Shown piece after piece: positions 1-11,226 of a stretch of 64,000 nucleotides of DNA. Each line of letters starts with the position of its first letter. The stretch's first letter is position 1. The stretch comes from Narthecium ossifragum (taxonomy: Eukaryota; Streptophyta; Magnoliopsida; Dioscoreales; Nartheciaceae). The stretch covers positions 19,697,851 through 19,761,850 of the forward strand of contig OY986973.1 in assembly GCA_963920575.1 (NCBI GenBank), in the 5' to 3' direction. Below the pieces are notes generated by a model, which was given only the letters and a program-made list of their open reading frames with translations, was not told the origin of the DNA and ran no database searches. The translations under genes and the position numbers were made by a program.

Positions 1-608
1 GACCAACTCAACTTAAACATGGACTCAAACCCTAATCCAAGTATTAACCCGGAATTCAATAATAAAAGAAATCCTACTCAAAATAGAAAAGCTGCCAAAA
101 ATAGAAACCGATAAAACTGCCAAAAAAGGAAAGTTTTTACTAAAAACGAAAATTTGAGGCATCAGATGAAGGAATTTGGCTTTTGAGGGGTCAATGAGTT
201 TTATAGGTCTCGTTGACCCGGTCGTTTTGACACCTCATGAGCCCCAATCGGCCTCCGGGATCAAAAATTGTGCATCCTACGGCCACGGTCGTCCGGACAC
301 CTGATTCGAACGGAGGAATCAACCGGATCAACTCCTTGACCTGCATCAGTGGTTGAGAGTACTTTCCTCTGTTCTTGGCACTCGCACCGCGTGGCCAGAC
401 ACGGGTTGGTTGGATCACCTATCTCAATATGCTGGAGTGACAGCGGGGGACGCTCTGGACTGTACTCCGGGTACTGAGATGGGTGACTTGAGGGTTGACA
501 CCGGACGGTTGGTTGGTGGTCGTGGTGAGTTCCGGGGTTGTTCCGGGTTTCGAGGAACGGCTGGGTAGTCGTTGGCAGATTTCAGAGACTTTGGCAACAG
601 TGGTAGCA
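1..608. other. Unassigned left flank
   Basis: No convincing gene or repeat boundary is visible. The first 180 bases are A-rich; the rest is mixed composition with short open frames lacking recognisable domains. It directly precedes the TSD of element A, so it is the left half of the host site, and its right half continues at 7679 in decayed chromovirus sequence. It may therefore be degenerate gag or leader of that element, but this is inference. Confidence 0.4.
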
Positions 609-613
609 ACAAC

Positions 614-2063
614 TGATCGCTCGCGAACGTTGTTGTTAAAACGTTGTAAACTCAATCAAATATAAAATTTATATCCTTATTCAATCACTAAACTACTAGG
701 TAGAATAACGGTGAAGTCTAGAGTCGATCCACAGGGAAAACGTTGGAAATCAAAATCAATTCTCAAAATCCTAAAACTAAGGAAAAGAATCAAAAATAGA
801 ATAGAGTTATCGAAACTAAGAAATAAAAGAGATAAAAGGTTGATCAATTTGAATCAATGGAGTAGTTGCTTAGGAATTACTCAATCCACCCTAGTTTCAT
901 TATTAGTTTTCTTTAGTTATCATCTTGTTCCCTTCTCTTAGCATTATTGATCATATGGCTACAAGCTCACATGAATCCCTAAAAGAAAGTTAATGTTCCC
1001 AACGGCATAACCTATCTTTGCTTGGCATAGATTGTCTTTGGTCCTACGATTACCTTAAATTATACTACTCCTAATGACCTTGGCACAACCTATCCTCGCG
1101 TAGCATAGCTTATCTCAAAGGCAAACCAATAACTTCATGAAAACCATCTCATAAATCTCTACAATCAATCACAGAAATCATGTAGGACTGAAAGTATGTC
1201 AAGGGAACTCTGTTCCTTCAACTCTATTAACAATAAAACTATATTCATGAGATCATGCATCGAGAAGTTTACAAGAATCCAACTAAAGAAAAACCAAAAT
1301 TACACTAGGGTTTCATGAATAATCCTAAGTACAATAATTAGCAACTCATCTTTTGGATGAAAGCTATGGGGTTGGAATAGGAAGTTGTCACCATCCACAT
1401 CCTCTCCTTCTTCCTCCTCCTCCAAATATTGTCAAAAAGATGAGAAGTTTTGCTGGAATAAGCCCTTTTTATAATAAAAACCCTTAATTCCGGAATTAGG
1501 GTTATGGCTAACTTGAGTTGGACCTCTAGTGCAACTCGGAATTCCTAGTTTAATTCTGACTGCTTCTTCTGATCGCGACTGGGTTCTACCTGTCCGGAAT
1601 TTGGAAATGTGTTCAACAGGAAAGATGTAGATTAGGAACTCTTCTGTCCTCTCCCGAAGAGTTTATAATATTCTGATTTATGTGGAATATTTGGCGAATA
1701 TTCTCCTGAGCATCGATGGACCAGTTTCCAGCAGCTGTATATCTTCATAGTCTTCACAACTGGTATTAATCTGTATGGAATCTCGCCAAGTGTCCAACAT
1801 GAAAGTTGTAGATCTTGAAGTCTTCTATCACGTACTAAATTTCCAGAATATTTGGACTTATAAAGAATGTCTGGGGAATATTCTCCTGACAAGCGACGAA
1901 ACAGTTTTTATCATATAAATTCATCTTTTTAGCTGAATTCCTTGTATTTCTTCTCATATCACGATTAAATCTAAAATCAACTAACAAACAATTAAATACA
2001 ACTACTCTAGGCCTAACAAAGGTAATTTAAGGGGTTTAATTAGGAATAATTAGTGACTTATCA
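614..2063 (-). repeat. 3' LTR of element A
   Basis: This is a direct repeat of 6225-7673. On the minus strand it begins TGATAAGTCAC and ends GCGATCA. A TATA-like segment (ATTATAAAAA on the minus strand, about 1464-1476) marks the probable U3/R boundary. A purine/pyrimidine-skewed stretch follows at 1400-1440. Confidence 0.93.
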
Positions 2064-2078
2064 AACCCCCCAACTTAC
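2064..2078 (-). other. Polypurine tract of element A
   Basis: On the minus strand the sequence next to the 3' LTR reads AAGTTGGGGGGTT, directly abutting the TG of the LTR. This is the expected position and composition of the plus-strand primer for reverse transcription. It also fixes the orientation of the element. Confidence 0.85.
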
Positions 2079-3707
2079 ACTTTGCTAGTACTCGAGCAAA
2101 GAAAATATAAAAAGAAAGCAATAAATCTAACTAGCCACTTTCGTAGGTCTCACGATTGCACTTTGCATGTGCAACAAGCCTTTAAACCCCTGGGTTACCC
2201 TAGTGGAGGAGTTATAGTCTCCTGAGGGTTTTCAGGGATGACACCCACAAACATCTATACATTCCCCTTGAATATATCATTTGAAATCAATCATAATACT
2301 CATCAACTCTAATGCATGTAATAGAACTAATATCCATAAATATACCTTTCAACTCATAGTCGCATAAAAACATAGTAAATCAAAACATGTCATAATATAT
2401 TTCCAACACTTCAACATATTTAATCATGATTAAAAATAACTTTAACACTCCTGTGTGTGAATGGGGTTCCACATGTTTCAGAGCCTCAATTATATCTAAA
2501 CACTTCAACTATTCAAGATCACAATCCTATCCAAGCACATATCTTCCACTTATCACATAGCAATATCTGTTTTTTTCTCTTTTTCTTTTCACAGGAATTT
2601 CAACTGTTTTACACGAACACCACGCTGGTTAGGCACACTGTCCGGTTACTAAGTTGAAAATCCTTTTTTTTCTTCTTTTTTTTCCGGAAATTCAACCGTT
2701 TTACGCGAACACCACGCTGGCTAGGCACACTGCCCGGTTACTAAGTTGAAAATCCCTTTTTTTCTTGTTTTTTTTTTCGCATACTCAAATAATTGCATGT
2801 GTTCATGTATGAACATGTGCATTAGGATATGTCAAGTTATCATTGGATCATGGTAAAAGTGTTAAAGTATAGAAATAATATCATGCATAGCAAAAATTTA
2901 CTATTTCTTATATGACATACAAGTCTCAGAATAATTCATAAGATAAACTTCTAAAACATGCACCTTTGTCAAATCATACCATAATTTCATTCTTTTGACA
3001 TAATTCAAGGGATGTATAATATTTGGTTACCATAAAAATAATAATCATGAATTCCTAAAATTCTACCCCCCAACTTAAATGTAATTGTCTCCAATTACAC
3101 TAAGTCATAAAAATAAATTAAGATGTAAAGGGTAGAGATAACCATCATAAACGCCTCTGAAATAGATTTCTCTTTCTTCCAATTTTAGTTTAGGCATCAC
3201 CATCATTGAATAAATACTTCCTTCCCCGTCATAACCTGTCACAGAAATATATACCTTTCCAAAAAGATCAAATATAACGAATAAAAGTCCAAAAAGGTAT
3301 TAGAATCATAGAAAATTTCGGCAGAGTCTCCTTTGTATTTTCATGATATATTAATCTGTACGAACATTCACCACACAAAAATATAACATGTACAGATAAA
3401 TAGTAAATGAGATAATACATCAAAAATAATCTTCTAGACATCACCGATAAGGAAATAAAGGACCAAAATATCCAAGCAGGGCAACCATCAGTTAGCATCC
3501 GCAAAAAACATCATCACACACAGCGGCCGTCCGTGGAGAGATCAGTAATAAAATCGGCGAAAATAACGAGAATTGAACACCGGATGTTGCTCTAGGACAT
3601 CTAGAAGATCAAGGAATGCTCAACATGGTCCTGATTGAAGATCTATACCATCGGATTGAAAATAGGAACTTTGGAGTACGTGGATCACATCGTAGAAGAA
3701 TGGACGG
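2079..3707 (-). other. Non-coding 3' region of element A
   Basis: This AT-rich interior shows no long open frame. It contains two copies of a conserved about 70-bp motif (2594-2755). A stretch at about 2140-2250 contains complementary CCTCAGG-like and GGGGTT-like segments and recurs in element F at 45480-45600. A second G-run (reverse of CCCCCCAACTT at 3066-3076) lies farther in and looks like an internal or former polypurine tract. Long similarity to F (37560-37711 plus 44739-45654) shows this is a shared untranslated module. Confidence 0.7.
2594..2755 (-). repeat. Duplicated 3'-region motif in element A
   Basis: Two about 70-bp copies lie at 2594-2663 and 2686-2755. They share the block ACACGAACACCACGCTGG, then AGGCACACTG, then CGGTTACTAAGTTGAAAATCC, separated by a T-rich spacer. 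The same motif occurs twice in elements C (16083-16238) and F (44967-45120), on the sense strand of each. It is read on the minus strand here, matching the element's direction. Confidence 0.85.
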
Positions 3708-4313
3708 CTAAAAGCTCGCCGGCGATGGGTCAACGATGAAACGGCTTCGCCGGAGGACGGGAAGGGTGGGGATGGAGTCGTGGAAGGCAGAGGAGTTCTC
3801 CAGTGAGCTCTGATCGAAAAATGGAGGTCCCCAGGTGGTAGAACGGAGGTGGCCGGATCTGAGTACGATGATGGCCGGAATTGGATTCCGATGATCGGGG
3901 AAAGGATCGTGGAAGGCCAAGGAAGTGTTATATGGGGTTTGATTTAAGAATGGGGCTTCCATGCAGCGGATAGGAGGTGGTCGGAGAGGTGGATGCCGCC
4001 AGGGTCGAAGCCGATGATCCAGGCGGCAAGGTCGGGTTTTGATGGTGGAGGAAGGTTCGTGATGATCAGAGGAAGGTTCTGGAGGTAGTAATTGGTGATG
4101 GGAGGCCGTGGATGGGGAGATTGGAGATGGCCGACAAAAGCAGGGGGGTTCACTGGCGTCGGAGGAGAGGGTTCCGAGGGAAGAGGAGGGAGATATCGGA
4201 AAGGTGGAAGGATGGCGATGGTGTTGGTGCTGGTTTGGAGGGATGAGGACGACTGGAGATGCTGCAATGGGTGGCGCTGGGTAACGGCTCGGGGACAAGC
4301 CGCTTGAAGCCAA
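3708..4313 (-). other. Proline/histidine-rich open frame of unknown nature
   Basis: A 201-codon open frame on the minus strand is rich in Pro, Ser and His. I recognise no domain, signal peptide or membrane segment. The opposite strand is G-rich with Gly/Arg/Trp-rich short frames, so the openness may only reflect base composition. It lies between gag and the non-coding 3' region, where an autonomous relative would carry pol. It could be leader-like or captured host sequence; I would not call it a gene without expression data. Confidence 0.25.
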
Positions 4314-4541
4314 ATAGAGCCGGGACGATGATGTCCCGGCTCGCTAGAGAGCCGATCGGGAAGAGAGAGAAAAAATCAAAAGAAAATTGGCGAAAAAATG
4401 AAAGAAAAACGAAAAAATTGTGGAAAAATTCTATAAAAAATCAGGAAAAACTCCTAAAAATCAGGAAAAATCGTAAAAATTAATAGAAACTCCTAACAAG
4501 GTAGGCTGCCTCCCAGTTAGCGCGCAATTTTACGTCTTTCG

Positions 4542-5882
4542 CTAGACGCTCCCGAAACAAGATTTAGGAGGCCGATGATTCCATGTGAAGAAATACATGG
4601 CCCGAATCATGGTGAAGGTATGGAGACATGCTTCATCAAAGAATAAAAAGGAGTCCGTAGCAAACAAAATATGCATAGAACTGGAAATTTTGATACGATC
4701 TTTGAGGAAGGGACGATAGGAATTGCCATGGTCTTCACTCACAACAATGTTCTCCTCCTCACAAAGTTCAACTAATGGGGATGATATTAAAGGTAGAATC
4801 TCAAACTGAGGCTCTAGACATGGAATATTGCTAACACCCTCATCCTCATTATGTTTATCACTAATATGCACATCATCATCATTCAAGTCATCATGTAGAA
4901 GTTCAACTTGAGGTTCCTGACAGGAGGTCTCACTAATATGCACATCCTCATTATGATCATTGTAAATAGATATATTATCATCATTCAACTCATCATGAAC
5001 AACCGGCGATTTAGGATAACAACTCTCATCATCGCTATCATCAAAAAAACTTGCTTCATAAGAATGACCGAAATACATATAAGGCCCAGAATATACAACC
5101 GGATAGCATTCATCAACATCATCAACATCATCAACTGTATCATCAAAAGTTGGGAAAACAGTACTTTCAGCAGCCGACAAAACATTATCAATAACATCAT
5201 GAACTGGCAAAGTATCACAAGCATTATAGCATGCATCAACATCATTAGAAAGATAAGCATCACAAGCATTGTCATCATTAACAAGAGGAATAGAATCATT
5301 CGCATAATCCTCATTCTCATAATACGAATCAACCATGTGGGCTAGTTGTTCTATTTGTGTCTCTATTTTGGATATAGATTGAGCATGCGAAATAACATCA
5401 TTTCTTATCAAAGCACTTTCGCTCTTAAGCTCAGCCATGTTTGCATTCATGTTAGCATTCATATTATTCATATTAGCATTCATATTATTCATATTAGCAT
5501 TCATGGTGGCAAGTGTACTCATGATTGTGTCTAAAGTCGCCTCAGAGGGTGCTTGTGAAGGATATTGCTGTCCAAAACTAGGTTCAAAATCTTGAGCCGG
5601 TGGTTCTATGTTCCATGCTTGAATGTTAGGAGGCTGGTAACCTTAAAATTGCCAACTAGAGTATGTATGATCTCTAAAATTCGGATTATAAGGGTATGAA
5701 TGTGAATTATATGTCGGATTCGAGAAATCATATGTGTCATTATTGTAAGCGGGTTCATAACCAAAAGGCAAATCATCATTGGACATGGCACCCGGTGGCA
5801 TATAAAAATTAGCCATGCATGCAAGATCACATAAATAAGGATCACACAAAAGATAAGAAATACAAACAGTGGGCTGGTCCAA
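4542..5882 (-). pseudogene. C-terminal gag remnant of element A
   Basis: The frame runs leftward from 5882 with one in-frame TAA (5643-5645). It then continues as a 326-codon open frame from 5522 to 4542. The early part (YNPNFRDHTYSSWQF) parallels the YNPGLREHPNFSWK stretch of element B's gag. The later part, with ISKIETQIEQLAHMV, parallels B's IGKLEVQVGQLADAV. Between them are short Met-Asn repeats (NMNNMNAN). The tail is strongly acidic, with many Asp, His and Ser. The capsid-like Retrotrans_gag domain is missing, since only about 320 bases separate this frame from the primer site. No zinc knuckle is visible. Confidence 0.7.
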
Positions 5883-6201
5883 GAGACGACTGTCGCTGAT
5901 ACGTGCTTTTATACGACTCGCAGAAGCGTCTCAAACAGCTAGATAAAATAACTCAGAGTTTAGAACAAACTTACCTGATTACACAATCCCAATCGGTCGC
6001 TCCCGTGTCCGACCGATCGCTCTTGGCGATGGGCTACATGTCCAACTCCGAGAAAATCAAATTTAGTAGCTGTAAAAATCAGAAAAATTGTCAGAAAGTC
6101 CTAAAAAGTGTAAAATAAAGAAAGGGAGAAATAAGAAAGATAAAAACCAAACTAAGCAAAGAAAATGAGTTAAGAGAAACTCCATCAATCAACCGTCGAA
6201 T

Positions 6202-6219
6202 TCCCCGGCAACGGCGCCA
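6202..6219 (-). other. Primer-binding site of element A (tRNA-Asp)
   Basis: The plus strand reads TCCCCGGCAACGGCGCCA, which is the 3' end of plant tRNA-Asp(GUC) including the CCA. The transcript of the minus-strand element would therefore pair with 18 bases of that tRNA. It sits 5 bases from the 5' LTR. tRNA-Asp priming is typical of Athila-type Ty3 elements. Confidence 0.93.
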
Positions 6220-6224
6220 AAAAC

Positions 6225-7673
6225 TGATCGCTCGCGAACGTTGTCGTTAAAACGTTGTAAACTCAATCAAATATTAAATTTATATCCTTATTCAATCACT
6301 AAACTACTAGGTAGAATAGTGGTGAAGTCCAGATTCGATCCACAGGGAAAACGTTGGAAATCAAAATCAATTCTCAAAACCCTAAAACTAAGAAAAAGAA
6401 TCAAAGATAGAATAGAGTTATCTAAACTAAGAAATAAAAGAGATAAAAGGTTGATCAATTTGAATCAATGGAGTAGTTACTTAGGAATTACTCAATCCAC
6501 CCTAGTTTCATTATTAGTTTTCTCTAGTTATCATCTTGTTCCCTTCTCTTAGCATTATGGATCATATGGCTACAAGCTCACATGAATCCCTAAAAGAAAG
6601 TTAATGTTCCCAACGGCATAACCTATCTTTGCTTGGCATAGATTGTCTTTGGTCCTACGATTACCTTAAATTATACTACTCCTAATGACCTTGGCACAAC
6701 CTATCCTCTCGTAGCATAGCTTATCTCAAAGGCAAACCAATAACTTCATGAAAACCATCTCATAAATCTCTACAATCAATCACAGAAATCATGTAGGAAT
6801 GAAAGTATGTCAAGGGAACTCTGTTCCTTCAACTCTATTAACAATAAAACTATATTCATGAGATCATGCATCGAGAAGTTTACAAGAATCCAACTAAAGA
6901 AAAACCAAAATTACACTAGGGTTTCATGAATAATCCTAAGTACAATAATTAGCAACTCATCTTTTGGATGAAAGCCATGGGGTTGGAATAGGAAGTTGTC
7001 ACCATCCACATCCTCTCCTTCTTCCTCCTCCTCCTCCAAAGATTGTCAAAAAGATGAGAAGTTTTGCTGGAATAAGCCCTTTTTATAATAAAAACCCTTA
7101 ATCCCGGAATTAAGGTTATGGCTAAGTTGAGTTGGACCTCTAGTGCAACTCGGAATTCCTAGTTTAATTCTGACTGCTTCTTCTGATCGCGACTGGGTTC
7201 AATCTGTCCGGAATTTCAAAATGTGCTCAACAGGAAAGATGTAGATTAGGAAGTCTTCTGTCCTCTCCCGAAGAGTTTATAATATTCTGACTTATGTAGA
7301 ATATTTGGCGAATATTCTCCTGAGTATCGACGGACCAGTTTCCAGCAGCTGTATATCTTCATAGTCTTCACAACTGGTATTAATCTGTATGGAAACTCGC
7401 CAAGTGTCCAACATGAAAGTTGTAGATCTTGAAGTCTTCTATCACGTACAAAATTTCCAGAATATTTGGACTTATAAATAATTTCTGGGGAATATTCTCC
7501 TGACAGGCGACGAAACAGTCTTTATTAAATTCATCTTTTTAGCTTAATTCATTGTATTTCTTCTCATATCATGATTAAATATGAAATCAACTAACAAAAA
7601 ATTAAATACAACTACTCTAGGCCTAACAAAGGTAATTTAAGTGGTTTAATTAGGAATAATTAGTGACTTATCA
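6225..7673 (-). repeat. 5' LTR of element A
   Basis: This is the direct repeat of 614-2063 next to the primer site. It has the same TG...CA ends. The TATA-like segment lies at about 7075-7090 on the minus strand. Scattered substitutions and one small insertion in the CTC-rich tract distinguish the two LTRs. Confidence 0.93.
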
Positions 7674-7678
7674 ACAAC

Positions 7679-9406
7679 GTCGTGCCAGTTCTTGTGAGAG
7701 GTAGCCTGGACCGCCAGACTGAGAGGGAACCCGTAGGGTGCTCGAGTGCTAGCCGCCAGGAGCCTTTCTGCCGACGGTGCTTGTTGCGAGGGCCGCTGGG
7801 CGCTTACCGCAAAGCAGTCGTGTGTGGCACAAGACGTGGAGCAGAGCAGTGGGTTGATACCTCAGTTGGGGCAGGTACCTCGGCTAGACACGAGAATTCA
7901 GATTCCGAATAGAGTCTTGCCGAATACGAGACAACGACCAGTCTTACTAGAGTTTCACGCACTTCTAAGGAGAGCAACTTCAGTAGCAGCCGTTTCAGAG
8001 CCGTCTTCTTCCAGATTTCAGCTTCAGCCTTCATATCTTGGAGTATCTTGCTGCTCGTGGTTTTCTTGTGGCTCTGGGTTTCCCCTTGTGACTCGTCCTC
8101 GTGTGGCCGTGTTGGCCTGGTATTGGAGTCGGGTGTGGCTTTGGGAGTAGCCATGGATTTGGGACAAGAGCTTGGGTTGGTTGCTTTTGTCAGGGCGTTT
8201 GCTAGGGGTTGGAGACCTCTAGGTGTCCTTCGCCCATGTGTGGGACACGTTGGGGTTCGATGGCTTTCTCGGTTGCGTCGTGTACCGAGTTGTGCTTCTT
8301 GGACCGTGGGAAGGTGTCGTGGATACACCTGACGGCGTTGGTTTGCTCTCGTTGAAGGTCGCGGGTTGGTTATCATTCTGGTTGTCGAGAGTTGGGGTTG
8401 TTTACCAGTCTGTGGTGAACTCCTCCCCCCTTTTCTTTTTGAGGGTGCTCGGGAGACCAGTTTTCCCTCGTGTTGTTGTTGTTGTTGTTGTTTGTACAGC
8501 TGTCGTTTTTTAGGAACTTTCTGCTTGTCACCTTCGCGGGACGCCGAGTTTGAGGTCGAGGTTCCTCTGGGCGGTTTGAACGCTGTGAGTTTGCATGCGG
8601 ATGGTTCCCTCTATACATGGACAGACTTCAAGGAGATAGTCAGTGTCGCAGCGACGAGTACGTGTCTGCTACAGTGCGTTGATGACGTGTTAGCAGTTCA
8701 GAGACTCGTCGACCCCTTCAGAGTTTGAACATCGCAGCGACTACACCAGTTGAGGATTCGGGATTGCGACATCCCAGAGATAGCCTTTCGTAGGAGTTAT
8801 GGACTGTACGAGTTCGTAGTGATGCCATTTGGCCTGACGAACGCACCAGCAGCCTTCACAGATCTGATGTAGAGGATCTTTAGGCAGTACCCTGATCAGT
8901 TGCAGTAGTGTTCGTCGACAACATGATATCTACTGGCGCATTGAGGACCACGAGCGATATTTGGCGTTTGCATCGCAGCTGTCGAGGGTGCATCAGCGTT
9001 CTTTGGCTCCCAGTGCGAGGTTTTAGCCTTAAGAGGCAGGATTCGGGGAATGGATTGTGTCAGCGACAGACAACTTAGTTCATCCAGCTGAGTCCGAGGC
9101 AGTTAGGCGACGGTAGAGGTCGAGGATGGTATTTGAGATTCACCAGAGACATCTCCAGGACCGCGGGACCTTTGACCAGATTGACTAGGAGATCGGAGCC
9201 CTAGTCTTAAAGTCACTACGTCAGTGCCTTTAAGGGTGATAGCAACTGGTAGTTGCTAGAAAGGTCTCGAGCTTTCGGGTGTATCACCTTTCAGTTTAGG
9301 CTAATGCCGTAGTTCTTACCTCGAACAGATGGGCCAGAGAAATTAGAACAACTTTAGCGGCAAAGACAACCTGTCAGTGGCGGAGGTGGAGTCAGTTATC
9401 CAGTTC
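7679..9406 (+). pseudogene. Chromovirus K: decayed gag-protease-reverse transcriptase
   Basis: This is a heavily mutated Ty3 chromovirus. 8210-8330 resembles the end of the protease region (compare 22060-22240 and 50070-50240). 8755-8880 retains the reverse transcriptase block [15 protein letters not shown] followed by a stop codon. 9100-9250 resembles the RT/RNase H connection seen at 51080-51240. No frame is open for more than a fraction of the gene. A (GTT)n run lies at about 8473-8495. Element B interrupts it at 9407, and its integrase resumes at 12699. It is the oldest-looking layer in this part of the window. Confidence 0.7.
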
Positions 9407-9411
9407 AGACA

Positions 9412-9720
9412 TGATGAATAAATTTTATATCTCACAAGTATACGAATCGGTGCAATCAGTATAGTAGCAAGACGAGTATCGTACCCACAGAGATTTGTAG
9501 AGATTATTAGAGTAAAACGCTAAAGAACAGAAAAGAAAGAAAATAAGGAAGGAAAAATAAGAAATATGAAGTCTCAAAAATAGATGATCTAATAACGAAA
9601 TAAGAAAACGATGAAAATATGATGGATGAATACTAAGGTTCCGATTTCACCATAACATCCTCATTCTATGCATTGAATCAATCAAGATTTCAGTTTAATT
9701 CCAAGGGCTCGTTCTTCCCT
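9412..9720 (-). repeat. Partial 3' LTR of element B
   Basis: This corresponds to 11227-11533 in the right LTR, nearly identical over about 307 bp, then diverges abruptly at GCTCGTTCTTCC. From there gag sequence continues, and the last gag codons are read out of LTR sequence. The join lies in a short CTTCC/GACTTCC repeat, consistent with deletion at microhomology. Confidence 0.9.
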
Positions 9721-11177
9721 CTTGACTTCCTCAATTTTATCATCACTACACATATCAGTAACTTCAGCATTAATATTATTATCAATTATCTTACCTGAAC
9801 GAAGGACAGCAACTGCATTGGCTTGCTCAGGTTGGCTTGGAAATCTGCCTGGAACATGGGCTCGTACAGCATCTGCAAGCTGTCCCACTTGAACTTCCAA
9901 CTTCCCGATGGATGCTGCAACATTCTTTAGTACCGCATCATGTTGAGCAATGACTGCACCTTGTTGAGCAATGGCTGAATCTTGTTTTTCCATCTTTAAA
10001 TCTATTTTCTGCATAAAAGCTAACATAATCGCTTCCAAAGACGACTTAATAGGTGGGTTAGACTGATTAACAGTAGGCATACTAGCATTAGCATTATTTT
10101 TCCATGAAAAATTCGGATGCTCCCTCAAACCTGGATTGTAAGTATTTGCATAAGGATCAAATCTAGGTCTCGGGTTATAAGCATTCATCAAATTAGCTTG
10201 TTCTTGCACATATTCAGGAAATTCATTACCAGATGGAAATGAATCAAACCTATGACCAACACTATTGTAAATTGAACAAACCTCAACCGGTTTTGCTTGT
10301 GTGGATATCATAGCGTCTATCTTCTTGTTAAGGGCTGCAATCTGCCTTGCCGTGTCATCGTTCTGGTTCAGCTCATAGATGCCTCTCGCCTTATTCCTTG
10401 TGTCTCTCTGCTGCGAGTTAGATCCTAGCATCTCATAGATTTCATATGCCTCCGGTGGTGTCCTTTTGAACATCGCTCCACCTGCAGCATTATCTGCCAT
10501 AGTCTGACAAGAAAGATTTAGTCCATCATAGAAATATTGCATCTGATTTTCTAAGGAATAATTATGATGTGGACATTGCATCAAAAGCATCTTAAGTCTA
10601 TCCCATGCTTCATGGAATGGTTCTCCATCAGCTTGCTGAAAATTTGGAATTTGCCTTCTCAAGTTAGTAGTCATGGCATGAGAATAAAATTTACTAACAA
10701 ACTTGTTATAAATTGCATCCCAAGTAGTGAGTGATCCAGGAGGCAATGACATCAACCATCTCTTCGCTTTATCTTTAAGAGTATAAGGAAACATCGCATC
10801 CTCAACTGATCTTCAGTAATGCCACCTAGAGGAAAAGTCTGAATAGTAGCATAATAATCTTTCACAAACGTTAGTGCATCCTCAGAAGGTAAACCATGAA
10901 ATTCAGGAAGCATAGAAAAATGTAGATTTTTAAGTTCATAATTCCTAGCCTCTGCTGGTAATGCGATGCATGAAGGTGAGGTAGAAATAGTAGGCCTCGC
11001 GTACTCCTCCAAAGGACGTACATTGTTATTAAGCTCCATCTCCTCTTGTTCCTCCTCTTGAACTCCTAGATCTGATGTGGACATGCTGTCTTTGTTAGAT
11101 CTTTTCTTCCAACCAATTTGATCTACTTTATCGTTCAAGGGCAACAACTTTTCTTTCCGTGATCGGCGACCTTGCAT
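9682..11177 (-). pseudogene. gag of element B (Athila-like, frameshifted)
   Basis: The N-terminal frame runs 11177-10752 (141 codons, starting MQGRRSRKEK). A single frameshift near 10790 moves to the second frame, 10794-9682 (370 codons). The second frame opens with a Retrotrans_gag (capsid) domain: DKAKRWLMSLPPGSLTTW, then FVSKFYSHAMTTNLR and GEPFHEAWDRLKMLLMQCPHH. A zinc knuckle position follows (VCSIYNSVGHRFDSFP), but its second and last cysteines are replaced, so it is probably non-functional. A coiled segment (IGKLEVQVGQLADAV) precedes the end. The C-terminus is fused to LTR-derived sequence by the internal deletion. The product would form virus-like particles in an intact relative. Confidence 0.88.
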
Positions 11178-11202
11178 TCACTACAAATAAACTCTAATCA
11201 AA

Positions 11203-11220
11203 TCCCCGGCAACGGCGCCA
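11203..11220 (-). other. Primer-binding site of element B (tRNA-Asp)
   Basis: The 18-base tRNA-Asp(GUC) 3' end seen in element A is repeated exactly here, 6 bases from the LTR at 11227. It confirms minus-strand orientation and the Athila-type assignment. Confidence 0.93.
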
Positions 11221-11226
11221 AAAACT

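Larger units (their letters stand above)
614..7673 (-). mobile_element. Element A: near-intact non-autonomous Athila-like (Ty3) LTR retrotransposon
   Basis: Two 1.45-kb direct LTRs (614-2063 and 6225-7673) bound a 4.2-kb interior. A perfect 5-bp TSD, ACAAC, lies at 609-613 and 7674-7678. Both LTRs run TG...CA. The primer site at 6202-6219 and the polypurine tract beside the left LTR show that it is transcribed leftward. The interior has only the C-terminal part of gag and no protease, reverse transcriptase, RNase H or integrase, so it must have moved using enzymes from a relative. The LTRs differ at few positions, which suggests a fairly recent insertion. The downstream non-coding region is homologous to that of element F (44739-45654). 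Confidence 0.93.
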
